A stretch of 64,000 bases of DNA from Tetracentron sinense (lineage: Eukaryota; Streptophyta; Magnoliopsida; Trochodendrales; Trochodendraceae): contig CM026553.1 in assembly GCA_015143295.1 (NCBI GenBank), forward strand, positions 744,001-808,000. Direction: 5' to 3'. Below the pieces are notes generated by a model. It made no database searches. It had not been told where the DNA came from and saw nothing but the letters and a program-made list of their open reading frames with translations. Positions 11,263 to 22,149 of the stretch are shown here, piece after piece; position 1 is the stretch's first letter, and each line of letters begins with the position of its first letter. The position numbers and the translations under genes were made by a program.

Positions 11263-13692
11263 TATCGCTTCTAAGGGACCCTGGGGACTTAAGGGATACT
11301 TTAGAGGTAACTATTCGTACCTGTCAAACCATCCTATAATGAATAAGGTGAATATAATATAATAATGACATTAATCAGAGTGAGGAAGCTAAGACATGAG
11401 TGTGGAAGCGTAAACCAAAAATTTACTTTCTACATACGGTCTGTATTCCAAGTGAATATATACATAACATATCAAGGTCAAAGGTGGACAGGCCCACCCA
11501 TCAAAATATAAAAGGGAATCTCACAACTACTCCTCTCCTTAGTAATCTAGATATGACCATACATCCAGATCTCTCTCTTCCTATGATTGCATAGGGATAG
11601 GTGGCTCTCTCTCCTCTATGTACTCTTCCTCAACCCAAGGCTCAGGGTTGAGGGCATCCTCGGTACCTGCCGACATAAAAGTACGGTTGAGTATGGAATA
11701 CTCAGCAAGTACAAGCTACTATCTAACCATAGCAATAACAAAACACAACAACAATGAACACAATACACAATATCGATTTAAAGCAATACTAGCATCATAA
11801 GACAAATAACATTGAAAGTAAAGTAATGTGATAATCTTGACATGGTTGAATGAATGTGAAAAAATCCGGTAAATCTTGTACTTTAAAAATCATGTCTTAT
11901 TCTTGAAAATAGTCTTTCATGTTTCTTTCAAAACTTGCTTGTCATGTTTGAAAACTTGTTTCTTGTCTTGGTCTTGTTCATGAGAATCACACATGTTTGT
12001 CTTGTCTTGCTTAGAATCACTTGTTTTGCTTGTTCTTGTCATCTTCTTGACATATTCTTGACTTGACTTGCTTGTGTACCTGTGAGCCAGAGGTTAGTGC
12101 CCTTGAAGTGACTTGTAAGGCGGGAACGTAAGTTCCCTTTAGCGAAATATATATATATATAGAAAAGGGTACACCAACCTCCTTGACTTGTTTTCTTGTG
12201 AGCCGGGTATGACATATCTTGCGATATGCCCTACCCTTGATATTCATGCTTGTTTTCCTTGTGAGCTAGGTATGATATATTCTAGTGATATGCCCTACCC
12301 TTTATCGACCCGATGTCCGTCTTTATCATTCATGCTGATTTTCCTTGTGAGACAGGTATGACATATCCTAGGGATATGTCCTACCCTTGACCAGCCCGAT
12401 GTCCAGCTTTATCATTCATATCGTGAATCACATTTCTTGTTCTTGTTGTTTTCTTATATACATATACTTGAAAACTTGATTCATGCATGCATGCGTGCTC
12501 GTGGGTGTAACTTGTGAACATAATAATGATATGGAAGGATTAAGGATAACACATGGCTTTTGAACAATTTTAGGCACATGGTAGACTAGGAAAATTCGTA
12601 AAGCATAAGATCATTTTTACTAAAATTTAGGAAAAGTCCTTAGTTCACATCTCATGGTTTTAGTCTCACATTTTACATAAGCATTACATCAAATACCTAA
12701 CATGCAATACCCCTTTTACCCCTTATATGTGTTTCCCTAACTTTATATTCTCAACGCATTCATGCATTTTAACAAACATGTGGTATTCAACCCTTTTACC
12801 TTTATTTATTTCGTATTTTCTCAATCAAACACATGGGGTGTGTTCATTATAAGTAAAAAACTCTTCCACCATTTCTATCACACCACACGTCACAACATAT
12901 GGCATCCAATCGCCTCAACCCATTCACATCCCACACATCCTCATTCATTCCAATTATCTTGTTTATTTTAGGGAAAATAACATAACTCAAGAAGAATGGG
13001 TAACACATTATCAAAATCATCATTTTTGAAAGGAAATCCTAGGTTATTGCTAAGTGAGTTAGTAGGGTGTACTCACCTTGTAATTTGGAGAAGATCTTGA
13101 GGATACTTGAGGAATGAAATGAAATCCAAGCTCCAATCACTCCTCCAATCTTCCTTGCATCAAAACCCTAGCTTCTTCTTTCTCCCAAAATCCCCAATAT
13201 GAGCTTTGAGGGTTTATGAGACCCCAAACCCACGAATTTGGGCTTTTATAGAGAATGGGGTGGTCAAAGACCATTTTACCCTTAATGATTTGACTTAAAA
13301 AAAACGAATTGGGCAAAATTTCACATGACCGGTCAACCGGTCAAAAATGACCTCTCTGGAAAAATAACCCATACAAAATTTTGTTTGACCGGTCGACCGG
13401 TAAAGGCATTCGGTCGACCGGTGGCTGTTCGGTCGACCAGTTCCTTGTCTTCTTTTTTTTGCCAATTTTTCTGTTTTGCCTCTTTTTCCCACTTCAGTAT
13501 TTCGGCTATAACTTTTGACTTGTTCGTCGAATTTTGACGATTCAGCTTGCGTTGGATTCGTCTTTCAAAGGGGAACATTTCTAGTATTTTAGAATCTTCT
13601 AATTATTCTTTATTTATTCATTGGACTACGCGAAAGATCAATAGGCTATGAGAACACTATTTATTAGGTACGAAAAGTTTAGGGGTGCTACA
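11263..13692 (-). repeat. 5' LTR of the Gypsy element
   Basis: About 2.43 kb and colinear with 3764-6207. Its U3 start (TGTAGCACCCC, minus strand) is at 13692, adjacent to the GTTTA duplication at 13693. It shares the (AT)n tract (12148-12160), the CATATCCTAGGGATATG-based repeats (about 12180-12410) and the promoter region. The inner ~30 bp at 11263-11290 do not align well with the left LTR. Confidence 0.9.
13243..13443 (-). promoter_or_regulatory. LTR promoter: TATA box plus palindrome cluster
   Basis: The minus-strand TATA (CTATAAAA) is at 13243-13251. The cluster at 13325-13443 holds GACCGGTCAACCGGT and GACCGGTCGACCGGT copies followed by half-sites. It is equivalent to 5741-5960 but 20 bp shorter, lacking one GGTCGACCAG-bounded repeat. 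Confidence 0.6.
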
Positions 13693-13697
13693 GTTTA

Positions 13698-14032
13698 CCC
13701 TTAGAGTGGTGTCTCTCAAAGCAAATTAACCATGATATGGTACTGCTTGAGAAGTTATCTGGTGAAAACACTTCATTGATAAATTGAAGTTGGTAAAGAC
13801 CGATGGATCCATAAAATTTATACTCCAATAACCGAGCCGACATTAATATGTGAATGGAAGTATAACAACGTGTCAGAGATGTGGCTTAGAAAGAGAATTC
13901 ATATTCTTCTAGATCTCATTGTCTGAAATGATGGTTATTAAATCATTAACAAAGAAAATGTTTGCTGGACATATTTATCAAATAAGGCTACGGTAAATGT
14001 TATACAAAATGGCTTTTAAAGTCAAGTGGGGG
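13698..14032 (+). mobile_element. 3' internal part of older Copia-type element (right of the Gypsy insertion)
   Basis: Continuation of 3486-3763 after removal of the Gypsy element. No coding domain is seen. It ends in a purine-rich tract 'AAGTGGGGG' at about 14024-14032 that directly precedes an LTR-like start, as in plant Copia elements. Confidence 0.5.
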
Positions 14033-14395
14033 TATCAGAAATATTGGTTGTAATAGCCATTTGATTAAATCATCAAGAATGGATATGAAACCCTTGACCA
14101 GATAGTGTAACGATAGCCATAAAGGCATCAGTTATAGATAACCATAATGGCATCGGTTATGGGTGATTTTCTCTATATAATAGAGACAAGAGCATATAGA
14201 AAATACTCTCTAATGATTTTCTATCACCCAGATCTGGTTTAAGGGGGTCGACCTATGTTGTTGGTTTACATCCACAACTGCCTCTTCTCGATGATCGACA
14301 ATAACGATCCTACATAATCCTTACATAAACAACAATCATTTTCGTAGCCTATAGGTTGGTTCAACAGCCCCTTCATAATAGGTTTTTGTAAACCT
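14033..14395 (+). mobile_element. Copia-type LTR, plus strand, 3' copy
   Basis: It starts 'TATCAGAAATATTGG' (family form TGTTAGAAATATTGG) right after the polypurine tract. A TATA-like 'CTATATAATAG' lies at 14172-14182. The right end is uncertain and was set before the tandem array at 14398. Its matching 5' LTR is not in the window. Confidence 0.5.
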
Positions 14396-14397
14396 GG

Positions 14398-14790
14398 AAA
14401 AAAAAAATTTAAATCAAGTTAGATTCTTCAACTCTAAGGGTTATTGAATTTTAACCACAGTTAAAGAAAATTTTTCCATAAAAAAGAATGTTAATTTCTT
14501 TAACCCTAGTGGTTAGTGAATCTTAACCATAGTTAACAATGTTTTTTTTAAAAAAACTTACCATAGGTTAGATTCTTTAATTCTAGGAGTTCGTGAATTT
14601 TAACCACAATAAAATATTTAAAAAGTATTAGCTTCTTTAACCCTAAGGGTTAGTGAATCTTAGTCACAGTTTTCATAGGTACCAAATTTTATATTCTTTA
14701 ACCCTATGAGTTAGTGAATCTTAACCACAATTAAATATTTCTTTTAAAAGAAACATAATTATCATCTTTAAGGGTTAGTGAATCTTATAA
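14398..14790. repeat. ~65-75-bp tandem repeat array
   Basis: Six diverged units, each with 'ttctttaaccctaagggttagtgaatcttaaccacag' in variant form (quoted here in parts: TTCTTTAACCC, AAGGGTTAGTGAATC, TTAACCACAG) followed by an A/T-rich spacer. The core resembles the 'ggtgaatcttaaccacag' segment of the MITEs at 51219-51536 and in the 58-kb intron. Confidence 0.65.
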
Positions 14791-14816
14791 CTAAGGGCTA
14801 TACATACACTACAAAA

Positions 14817-15480
14817 CTAAAGGCCTTTAGCGGAGGAATTTTAGCGGCGGTTAGAAGAAAGCGCCACTATAACATGTATAGGATGACGGTTAGAAGAAAC
14901 TGTCGTGGAATACTGCTCCTGACACAATTGTAACAACGGTTTTTACTAAACTGCCATAGATATAAGTTCTGTAACGGCGATTTTTTAAGTAACCACCGTT
15001 GAAAAGCTTCCCTCCACAATTTTGGCTTCCCACTTTTGCCATTCCCGTTAACATATTAGTGGCGGTTCTTTAACAACCACCATTGAATAACGCTATATTA
15101 GCGACGGTTTATAGAATAATCGTCGTCTAATACCTACATATTAGTGGCGGTTATAACAACTGCTGCCAAAAACCTTTAAGTAGTTCTCGAATTCTCTTTC
15201 TCCTCTACCCGATCTCTCTCTCTCTTGCTCCTGCTGCTCTCCCCTCTGTTGTTATCCATGGAGCTGCCCATCTCCGGAGCTGCATATCATCTCTGGCCAT
15301 CTCTCCATATCCGGCCATCTCTCTGCGCTCGTGTGCTGCCCCACCACCGGCCACCTCTCCTGCTCTTTGCGCTCGTGTGTTGCCCCACCGCCGGCTACCT
15401 CTCCTGCTCTTTGTGCCCGTGAGTTTCCCCACCACCTTCGGCCACCTCTCTCTCAATCCCTTTGCTCCTACCTGGGCCAC
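14817..15480 (+). mobile_element. Terminus of a CACTA (En/Spm) DNA transposon
   Basis: It begins CACTACAAAA at 14817, the hallmark terminal inverted repeat start. Several direct and inverted sub-terminal copies of 'AGCGGCGGTT'-like words follow (14840-15160), as expected for transposase-binding sites. A pyrimidine-rich stretch at 15190-15470 resembles a 5' leader; the open frames in it (both strands) have no recognisable domain. The opposite end (TTTTGTAGTG) was not found, so this is a truncated element. The right limit is arbitrary. Confidence 0.65.
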
Positions 15481-15782
15481 CAGTAACCTAATTAACCTAA
15501 GTTAATTGTTATTTTTGTTAACAATTAAACATATGCTTCTTAGACTTCAGCTAATTTAATTGTTATTTTTGGTAACCTAACCATAGATTTCTTGTGAGTA
15601 AAAAGTGTGAATTAGCATGCTTGTGGTGGAAGAAATAGATTAACCAAGATTTTTGATTTCTTGTTGCACATGAAACAATTAATTGCACCAAATCCTTTTG
15701 CTTTATTTGGTGAACAATCAAAGGACAAAAGCTTTGGAGATTTTTGCTTCTTTCAAATTATAGAGGAAACAAAGAAAATACA
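15481..15782. other. No feature seen
   Basis: A/T-rich sequence between the CACTA terminus and the Sirevirus-like LTR piece. It may be the remaining CACTA body or target DNA. It contains no domain-bearing reading frame. Confidence 0.4.
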
Positions 15783-16788
15783 TGACTAACTCTCAGAAAA
15801 TAATTTTGGATTGGAAATCCGAAATAAATAGCTCCTTAATTGAGCTGGATAAGAGTGAAATACAGACTCTAATAAAGTCTCTCAAAAGAAATTGGAGTTG
15901 AATGAGCTCAATAGAGATTTTGGGGATTTCTATGAATATGAGTGAGTGTGAGATCAAAAGCAATGAATGAATGATTAATAGAAGTTATTACAGTGATCAA
16001 GAGTTATTATTAGTTCATAAATGAACTCCTTTTATAGCATTTGATCCCATAAGGTCGTTGAGGAAGCATTTAATGCCTTTTAGTTCGTTGAAAACTAGCC
16101 GTTATAATAAGTTTTCTGTTTCAGACTAGAATTCGTCGACGAAGTGGGGTTCCCACTTGAATTCGTCACCGAATACAGAAGACAGAATGCAATTTCAAAA
16201 TAACTTTCATGACTTCGTTGCCGAATTCAAATGACTCTGAGAATTCGTCGACGAATCCAGAACAAAATTTCTGAATTCTGTCTAGGATCAAACCAAAGAG
16301 ATGGGATTGATTTCCTAAGTCAATTAGCTATGTTTTAACATGATTTTATGATCCCTTAGGGCCTTAGAATAATTTCCAAAAGATGTCATAGGCTCCTATG
16401 GTCAATCTATGATTTTTGAGCTTTTCAACTTACCAAACTTTTGAGGACTTCTTACGTAAGTCCTAGATACTCTCAAACAAATAAAAAATTACATTTGAAG
16501 CTACTTGAGAGTTGATCTTGGCTTCTCTTGGTTCTTGTGATTTGCCTTTGTCTTCAAATGGACCCAACTTGGACAATGGTCTTATCATGAGTCTTCGATT
16601 TTATACTTTGAGTTGATCTTCCTCTTGGATAATTTTCATCCTTTTTCATGATAGGAGTGCTAGCAACCTTGAATTCTGAAATGTTCAAGCAATTAAAACA
16701 AGATTATTAGTACCACATTTTTCATTTCATTATTGTGTTATTATCAAAATCAGTAGGGGTACCCAAGGTTCTAACCTTGAGGCTAACA
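15783..16788 (-). mobile_element. Part of a Sirevirus-like Copia LTR (promoter-containing part)
   Basis: It aligns end to end with 38252-39258, the last 1007 bp of the intact LTR at 37838-39258, with scattered substitutions. It ends at 16788 in ...GGCTAACA (minus strand start TGTTAGCC) directly next to a polypurine tract, so it is a 3' LTR. The first ~414 bp of the LTR (plus-strand order) are missing here, and a matching 407-bp piece ends at 23471. Confidence 0.85.
16029..16259 (-). promoter_or_regulatory. LTR promoter: TATA box plus palindrome cluster
   Basis: Minus-strand CTATAAAAGG at 16029-16036. Upstream (16129-16259) are TTCGTCGACGAA twice, the variants TTCGTCACCGAA and TTCGTTGCCGAA, and GTGGGGTTCCCAC. 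It is shared with 38598-38727 in the intact LTR. Confidence 0.6.
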
Positions 16789-16890
16789 ATCTCCCCATTT
16801 TTGATGATGACATAATAATGTAATGAAATAGGATTTAGCTCCCCCTCGCAATATGTTTTCCATAAAAACTTAGAGGTAAGCTCCCCCTAA
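16789..16890 (-). other. Multiple polypurine tracts (Sirevirus signature)
   Basis: The minus strand has a purine run ending GGGGAGAT directly before the LTR, then two further copies of AGGGGGAGCT at 16837-16846 and 16879-16888. Multiplied polypurine tracts next to the 3' LTR are a described hallmark of Sireviruses, which supports the family call. Confidence 0.75.
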
Positions 16891-17174
16891 ACAGATGCAT
16901 TAAAAAACATAATCACAATTGTTACTTGGATGCATATTTTAGATGGATCATAGGACATATCACCATGTTTTAGTACCAAGAGAAGTTCCACAAAGGGAAT
17001 TCTAAGATTTTCAATTTTCAACACAAAGTGAACAATTAAAATATATTTCATGAAGATTCATAATATGTTACTCAAAATATAAATTTTGAATCAAGATAAC
17101 TAAATTCTATAAGAGAGAATTTGAATTAAGAATGATATACTGCCAAAGATGCAAAAAACAAATGATCAACTAAT

Positions 17175-18230
17175 TCAAATTTCAAAGTCAGCAACTTTCT
17201 TGAAGACATCTTCTGAAAGGCCTGCTTCTTTATTGCCTTGAACTTCTTGAACTTGCTCTTCTTCTTCAACTACTTCATCTTCATCTCCACTTGAGCTATT
17301 GCTGCTGGAAATTTCATTGGAAGAGGGAGGAATGGAGTGAAGTTTAGAGGACTTGGGAGGTTTTGATGAGGAAGTTGCTCCTTTGACCACTTGGAAGAAT
17401 TGTTTCTTCACATTAGATACCTCTATGAAAAATTGAGTTACTTGGCTTGCCATTTGGTGGATGATTGGAGCTTGGTTCCTGAGGAGAGAAGATATTTGAG
17501 AAATTGTAGGTCCTTGATTTCTTATGTGCCTCTCAGTGCCTTCTACCTTGCCTTTCAACATGGTCACTAAATCATTCAGTTGTAGACCCTACTCCATAGC
17601 ATCTACAACCTTTCTCTCTATTAGGGATAAAATTGAATCTACCCTATTCTTAGTGACTTCCCCTGAAATTTCAATTTCATCCAATATGGGCTCTAAAGAT
17701 TCAGCATTTTTCTTGATTCCCCCTTGGATGTTGTCTATCCTAGACTGAATAGCAAAAACTGAGCTGAGCTGGCTGCCTAGAGACTCTGAATGGACTCTTT
17801 GGTCTCTGACTGAAAGGTAACCATGCTGGCTCTAGTCTCAGCCATGAAGGAAAGCATGGATGCTCTCATTTCCTCCTGAAAACTCTACTGGCACATCTTC
17901 ATCTCCAGCTGAAACTACTTTAGATTGGAGGCCATGGAGACAATCTTGCCTGCCATGATGCTCATCTGCTCCTCAGATGCAGCTGGTCTGCTAGGAGCCT
18001 CATAGAAGTGACTAGGGTCCTCAAAAAGGATAGCTGTCTATGAGAGCTCTCTAAAATCTCTCGAATCTCTCCAGCATCTACGAAGTCAGACCACTCTGGC
18101 ATCTCATCCCAAGGGTGCTGCTCACCCTAAAGCTCATCTGCTAGGGCTGAGTCTGGCTGCTGGTCAGCTTGAAGCTCATCTGACTCTGGCTCTGGCTGAG
18201 TGGCTTTTATTAAAAAAAGTCATCTTGTAA
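17175..18230 (-). pseudogene. Sirevirus env-like/extra ORF region, broken
   Basis: The minus strand has one open part, 17175-17567 (130 residues): heptad-like segments 'QISSLLRNQAPIIHQMASQV', then a Ser-rich stretch and an acidic run 'GDEDEVVEEEEQVQEVQ'. Upstream (17570-18230), in-frame pieces such as 'EEQMSIMAGKIVSMASNLK' and 'EEMRASMLSFMAETRASMV' look coiled-coil and are separated by several stops. Its position between pol and the polypurine tract matches the extra or env-like ORF of Sireviruses. No signal or membrane segment is visible, and function is unknown. Confidence 0.55.
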
Positions 18231-19079
18231 GAGAGCATACCAGGCATAGAAAATAATGAACTTGAAAATTTCTTCTATTTATAATAATGCCCCATCTACA
18301 AGAGTCAACTAGACTAAATTAGAAACTAAAACTGTTATACAGCAGCCATCCCTTGAGTTACCAACTCACATCTAATGCAAAATTTCCCAAAATGAAAACC
18401 CTAAATACATGTCTCTCTCACTCAACCCTCAACCATAAGGCTACATGTCAAGGTGTCGGGCCCTAAAATACCTCCTAGGAGTTAAGGGATACTTTAGGTG
18501 TGACTGTACTTAACCTGGCAAACCATCCTGTAATGAATAAGGTAACACGTGCTATAATAATAACATGATACAAAGTGCAAAAGCTAAACAATGTGGAAAT
18601 GACAACCAACTTTTTCTTTTCTTCTATAACCTTAACTGTATTCCAAGTTTTATACAAAACATATCAGTAAAGGTGGACATGCCCACCTATCAAAATACAA
18701 AAGAACTATCGAGCCCACTATGCTCAACAATAATCTAAAATACGGCCACACGTCTCGGTCTCTATCCTCCTGTGACTGCATCGAGATAGGTTGCTCCATC
18801 TCCTCTATATACTCTTCCTCAACCCAAGGCTCAGGGTTGAGGTTGTCCACGGTACCTGCCGACATAAAAGTACGGCTGAGTATGGAATACTCAGCGAGTA
18901 CAAGCTCCTAGCTAACAATAGTAATAACAAACATAACATCATATGCAAGTGCTGGAAGGAATACAGTTCATAATCATTTAAAACAACATCATACATAAGC
19001 ATTTACTAAATCATAATTCCCATGAAAACTAAAACACATCTGTGAGTCATATGAGTCCTTATGAATTTCCCGTGAGTTT

Positions 19080-19810
19080 CCTTATAAGCCAGAGGTTAGC
19101 CAACTTCCTTGACAATTCAATACTTTTCTTATGAGCCAGAGGGTTGCACACTCCTTGACAATTCAATACCTTTCTTATGAGCCAGAGGTTAGCACCCTTA
19201 ACCGGGGTTACCAACCTCCTTGATAGTTCAATATCTTTCTTATGAGCCAGAGACTAGTACCCTTAACCGGGGCTACCAACCTCCTTGACAGTTCAATACC
19301 TTTCTTATGAGCCAGAGGTTAGCACCCTTAACCGGGGCTACCAACCTCCTTGACAGTTCAATATCTTTCTTATGAGCCAAAGGCTAACACCCTGAACTGG
19401 GGCTATCAACCTCCTTGACAGTTCAATATCTTTCTTATGAGCCAGAGGCTAACACCCTGAACTGGGGCTATCAACCTCCTTGACAGTTCAATACCTTTCT
19501 TATGAGCCAGATGTTAGCACCCTTAACCGGGGCTACCAACCTCCTTAACAGTTTAATATCTTTCTTATGAGCCAGAGGCTAGCACCTTTAACCGGGGCTA
19601 CCAACCTCCTTAACAATTTCCTTATGAGCCTTTTCTTATGAGCAAGAGATTAGCACCTACACAATCTTGGGCTACCAATCTCCTTGACATTCCATTACTT
19701 ATGAGCAAGAGGCTATCACCCTTAACCGGGGTTCCAACCTCCTTGGCATTACATTTCTTATGAGCAAGAGGCTATCACCCTTAACCGGGTTCCAACCTCC
19801 TTGTATGATC
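19080..19810. repeat. ~60-bp tandem array inside the LTR
   Basis: Eleven to twelve units of about 60-62 bp, each containing 'CTTATGAGCCAGAGG', 'TTAGCACCCTTAACCGGGG', 'CTACCAACCTCCTTGACA' and 'GTTCAATACCTTT' in variant form. The Gypsy LTRs at 4560-4680 and 12060-12190 hold only one or two diverged equivalents, so the array expanded in this lineage. Confidence 0.85.
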
Positions 19811-20688
19811 ATTTTTCAATTTCGTATATGCTTGTGCTTAGTGCATTGTGGGCATTGTCTTAGCATAAAGATACTTTGAACGGTGCATATATCATTTCCA
19901 TAGGCATGAGAATCCTTAAAATCATGTTTTCATTTCCTTTGTTTAGTCCTCATTCATGCATTTCATCAAACATATGATATGCAAAAATTCTTTTAACCTT
20001 TACTTGTATTTTCCAATCAAGCATTTCATCAAACACCTTGTGTATGTGCATTATGGATACATTGCCCTTCCTGCATTTTTCCATCATACAACACAACAAC
20101 CACATCCCACATGGCATCCAATCGCCTCAACTAATCATCCATTCCACACACCCATCACCACCATTTACTTTAGCCTTTACATTTTAGGGAAAATGATGCA
20201 TTTCAAGAAGAAGGAGTATACAAGATCAATCCATAATCATACTTGAGGAAAAAACCTAGGTTATTACTAAAGCCAACTAGGAGGGTGTACTAACCTTAAG
20301 ATCAAGGCTGGATCTTGAAGAAAAACCCCTTTGATTTGGGACTTCAAGCTTGAGGAAGAAGGAACCCTTTGAGCATGGAGGATTCTTTGCTTAATGGGGA
20401 AGGAAACCTTTGAAAATGTCGTAGGAAACATTGCCGAGCTTGGAGAAGAAACTCCACGCGTTGCTTGAGGTTAGATTTGAAGAATCCAAGCCAAAGGAAT
20501 GATCTTGGGTTCTCAACCCTTGATTTCTCTCTCAAAAGGGAAGAAGCCTTTAGGAACCCTAGGTTCTCTCTCCGTCTCTCTCAAAATATTGCTAAGGGTG
20601 TTTATGAACACCCTTGGCTCGAGCCAACACTTAAAAGTAAGGGTGGAGTAGCCAAAAAACCCTTAATGAATTTCTGCAAAACACGAAG

Positions 20689-20763
20689 GACCGAGCAATC
20701 GGTGTTTTGACCGAGTTCTCGGTAGTGGACCGAGCGATCGGTGTTTTGACCGAGCTCTCGGTC
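20689..20763 (-). promoter_or_regulatory. Palindrome cluster, first type (CCGAGCGATCGGT)
   Basis: Four half- or full copies: ACCGAGCAATCGGT, ACCGAGTTCTCGGT, ACCGAGCGATCGGT and ACCGAGCTCTCGGT. The same motif family occurs in the LTR at 31631-33462. The downstream TATA is degraded (TTTTAAG around 20630). Confidence 0.5.
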
Positions 20764-21270
20764 AAAAACCACCTCTCTAGAATTTTTCCCCATACAAATT
20801 TTTGGACCAGTCAATAGATACCGTCCAACACATAGTGTGCATTTATTATGCGTACAATGTCCATCCACCATTTTCCAACACACATACATCACCATTCACA
20901 ACTATTCACCTATCTTGTTTATTTGGAGAAGTAAAGCATTTCAAGTAAAGGGATGTATAAACACAAGCACATCATTTCCAAGAGAAAACCTAGGTTATTA
21001 CTGAGTTAGTAAAGGTGTACTAACCTTGAGGATTACTCCTTGATTGGAGAAAACCCTTGATTTGAAATCCCTAGCTTGAGGAAGAAGGCAACCACTTGAG
21101 AAGGAATGTGATCCTTGCTTGATTGGGGAAGATCAACCTTGATCTTGATCTCCTCCTTCTTCAATCCCATTATTCTTGGAAATCCCCAAATCTCTCCTCC
21201 CTTTCTACCTCTCAATTTCTCTTAGTCTCTCTAGGTTTAGGGTAAGCCAAAAACCCCCAAATGGAAGCCC

Positions 21271-21590
21271 TATTTATAGGCAAAGGGTAGAAACCCTAAA
21301 AATTCTGAAATAAAATTATGGGTTTGAGACCTACGATCGGTTGTAGGTTTTCTACGATCGTTCATAGCTTGCCTACGATCGCTCGTAGTTTTCTATGATC
21401 GATTGTAAATGTTACAGAGAGTTTTCCTCATTTTTGAAATTCTACGATCGCTCGTAGGTTCTTCTACAATCGATCGTAAATCATCCTGAGAGTTTGTTCA
21501 ATTTCTGGGGTTCTACCATCGCTCGTAGGTTTTCTGCGATCGATCGTAGCTCAACTACAATCGTTCGTAGGGTCTGTATGATCGTTCGTA
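21271..21590 (-). promoter_or_regulatory. LTR promoter: TATA box plus palindrome cluster, second type (CTACGATCG)
   Basis: Minus-strand CTATAAATAG at 21271-21280. Upstream at 21331-21590 are about ten copies of CTACGATCGNTCGTAG, intact or half, in pairs separated by 10-60 bp. This is the densest cluster in the window. Confidence 0.6.
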
Positions 21591-21895
21591 ACTTTTGCAG
21601 AAAATTTCCAGATTTTTCTTACTTTGGTATTTCGGCCATAACTTTTGACTCGGTTATCGGATTTTGACAATTCAACTTGCGTTGAACTTGTCATTCAAAG
21701 GATAACAACTTTTATGTTTTACAAAACTCCAATTTCTTAGTTTGTAATTAACTAACTGGGCTCGAAAGCCAATTGGTCTGTAAATGGGTTTTAACAACTC
21801 GGATCTTCAACAAATTCGGCTTTGGAAATCCAACTTTTAACTCAAGAAAATGATCTTAATGCTTTTAATATATGCCAAAAATCCAAGGTTCTACA

Positions 21896-22149
21896 CGATG
21901 TATGCCCCCCAAGAACTGTTTTTCTAAAATTAAAAAGAGGCATACTTTCAGTGCTTACAGCTGAAAACATCGTGATTTTTGTATCAAAACATGGAAAAAC
22001 CTGTAAAACTCAAGAAGGGATGAAATGAAAGAGAAAATATAAAATAAAAAAAAATGTAATTCTACCTAAGATTTAGACTAGACTTTTCAATGATGGGTGA
22101 TAGGAGAGATGGTGAATTGCAAGAAAGGAAAATAAAGAGAGAGGGTTCA
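21896..22149. other. Dispersed module (21896-21955) and unassigned flank
   Basis: The first ~60 bp ('CGATGTATGCCCC', 'AAGAACTG', 'CTAAAATTAAAAAG', 'GCATACTTTC') recur on the minus strand at 61837-61893. The rest is A/T-rich with nothing recognised. Confidence 0.5.

Larger units (their letters stand above)
3764..13692 (-). mobile_element. Complete Ty3/Gypsy retrotransposon, Tekay/Del chromovirus type, inactive
   Basis: Two long direct repeats (3764-6207 and 11263-13692) flank a 5-kb body read on the minus strand in the order gag, zinc knuckle, protease, RT, RNase H, integrase, chromodomain-like tail. The element is bounded by a 5-bp target duplication GTTTA at 3759-3763 and 13693-13697. A polypurine tract abuts the left (3') LTR. 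The 'VRWQHHSVEEATWE' tail after the integrase is the chromodomain-type motif of the Tekay/Del clade. Many stops and frameshifts break pol, and the RT catalytic motif reads FVDN rather than FVDD, so the copy cannot move on its own. The two LTRs differ at numerous sites by eye, indicating an old insertion. No clear tRNA primer-binding site was seen at the inner end of the right LTR. Confidence 0.92.
18454..21895 (-). mobile_element. Chimeric solo Gypsy LTR
   Basis: It begins TGTCGGGCCCTAAAATACC at 18454, the same terminus as the LTRs at 3764 and 31631, and ends '...GGTTCTACA' at 21895, like '...GGTGCTACA' of those LTRs. The last ~280 bp include the shared 'TTTCGGCCATAACTTTTGACTC' region. At 3.4 kb it is over 1 kb too long because two LTR subtypes are fused near 20822: 'cctaggttattac...gtgtactaacctt' occurs twice (about 20255-20300 and 20985-21025), each followed by its own promoter and palindrome cluster. 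No internal region follows. Right boundary support: the sequence at 21896 recurs in reverse at 61837-61893 without the LTR. No target duplication was found. Confidence 0.75.

Noticed and set aside
15205-15480. Arg/Gly-rich 91-residue frame and an opposite frame
   Set aside because: It sits in the pyrimidine-rich part of a CACTA terminus, is low complexity and has no homologous domain.
19080-19810. Regular ~60-bp spacing suggesting a CRISPR-like array
   Set aside because: Units are contiguous tandem repeats without unique spacers, in a eukaryotic LTR.
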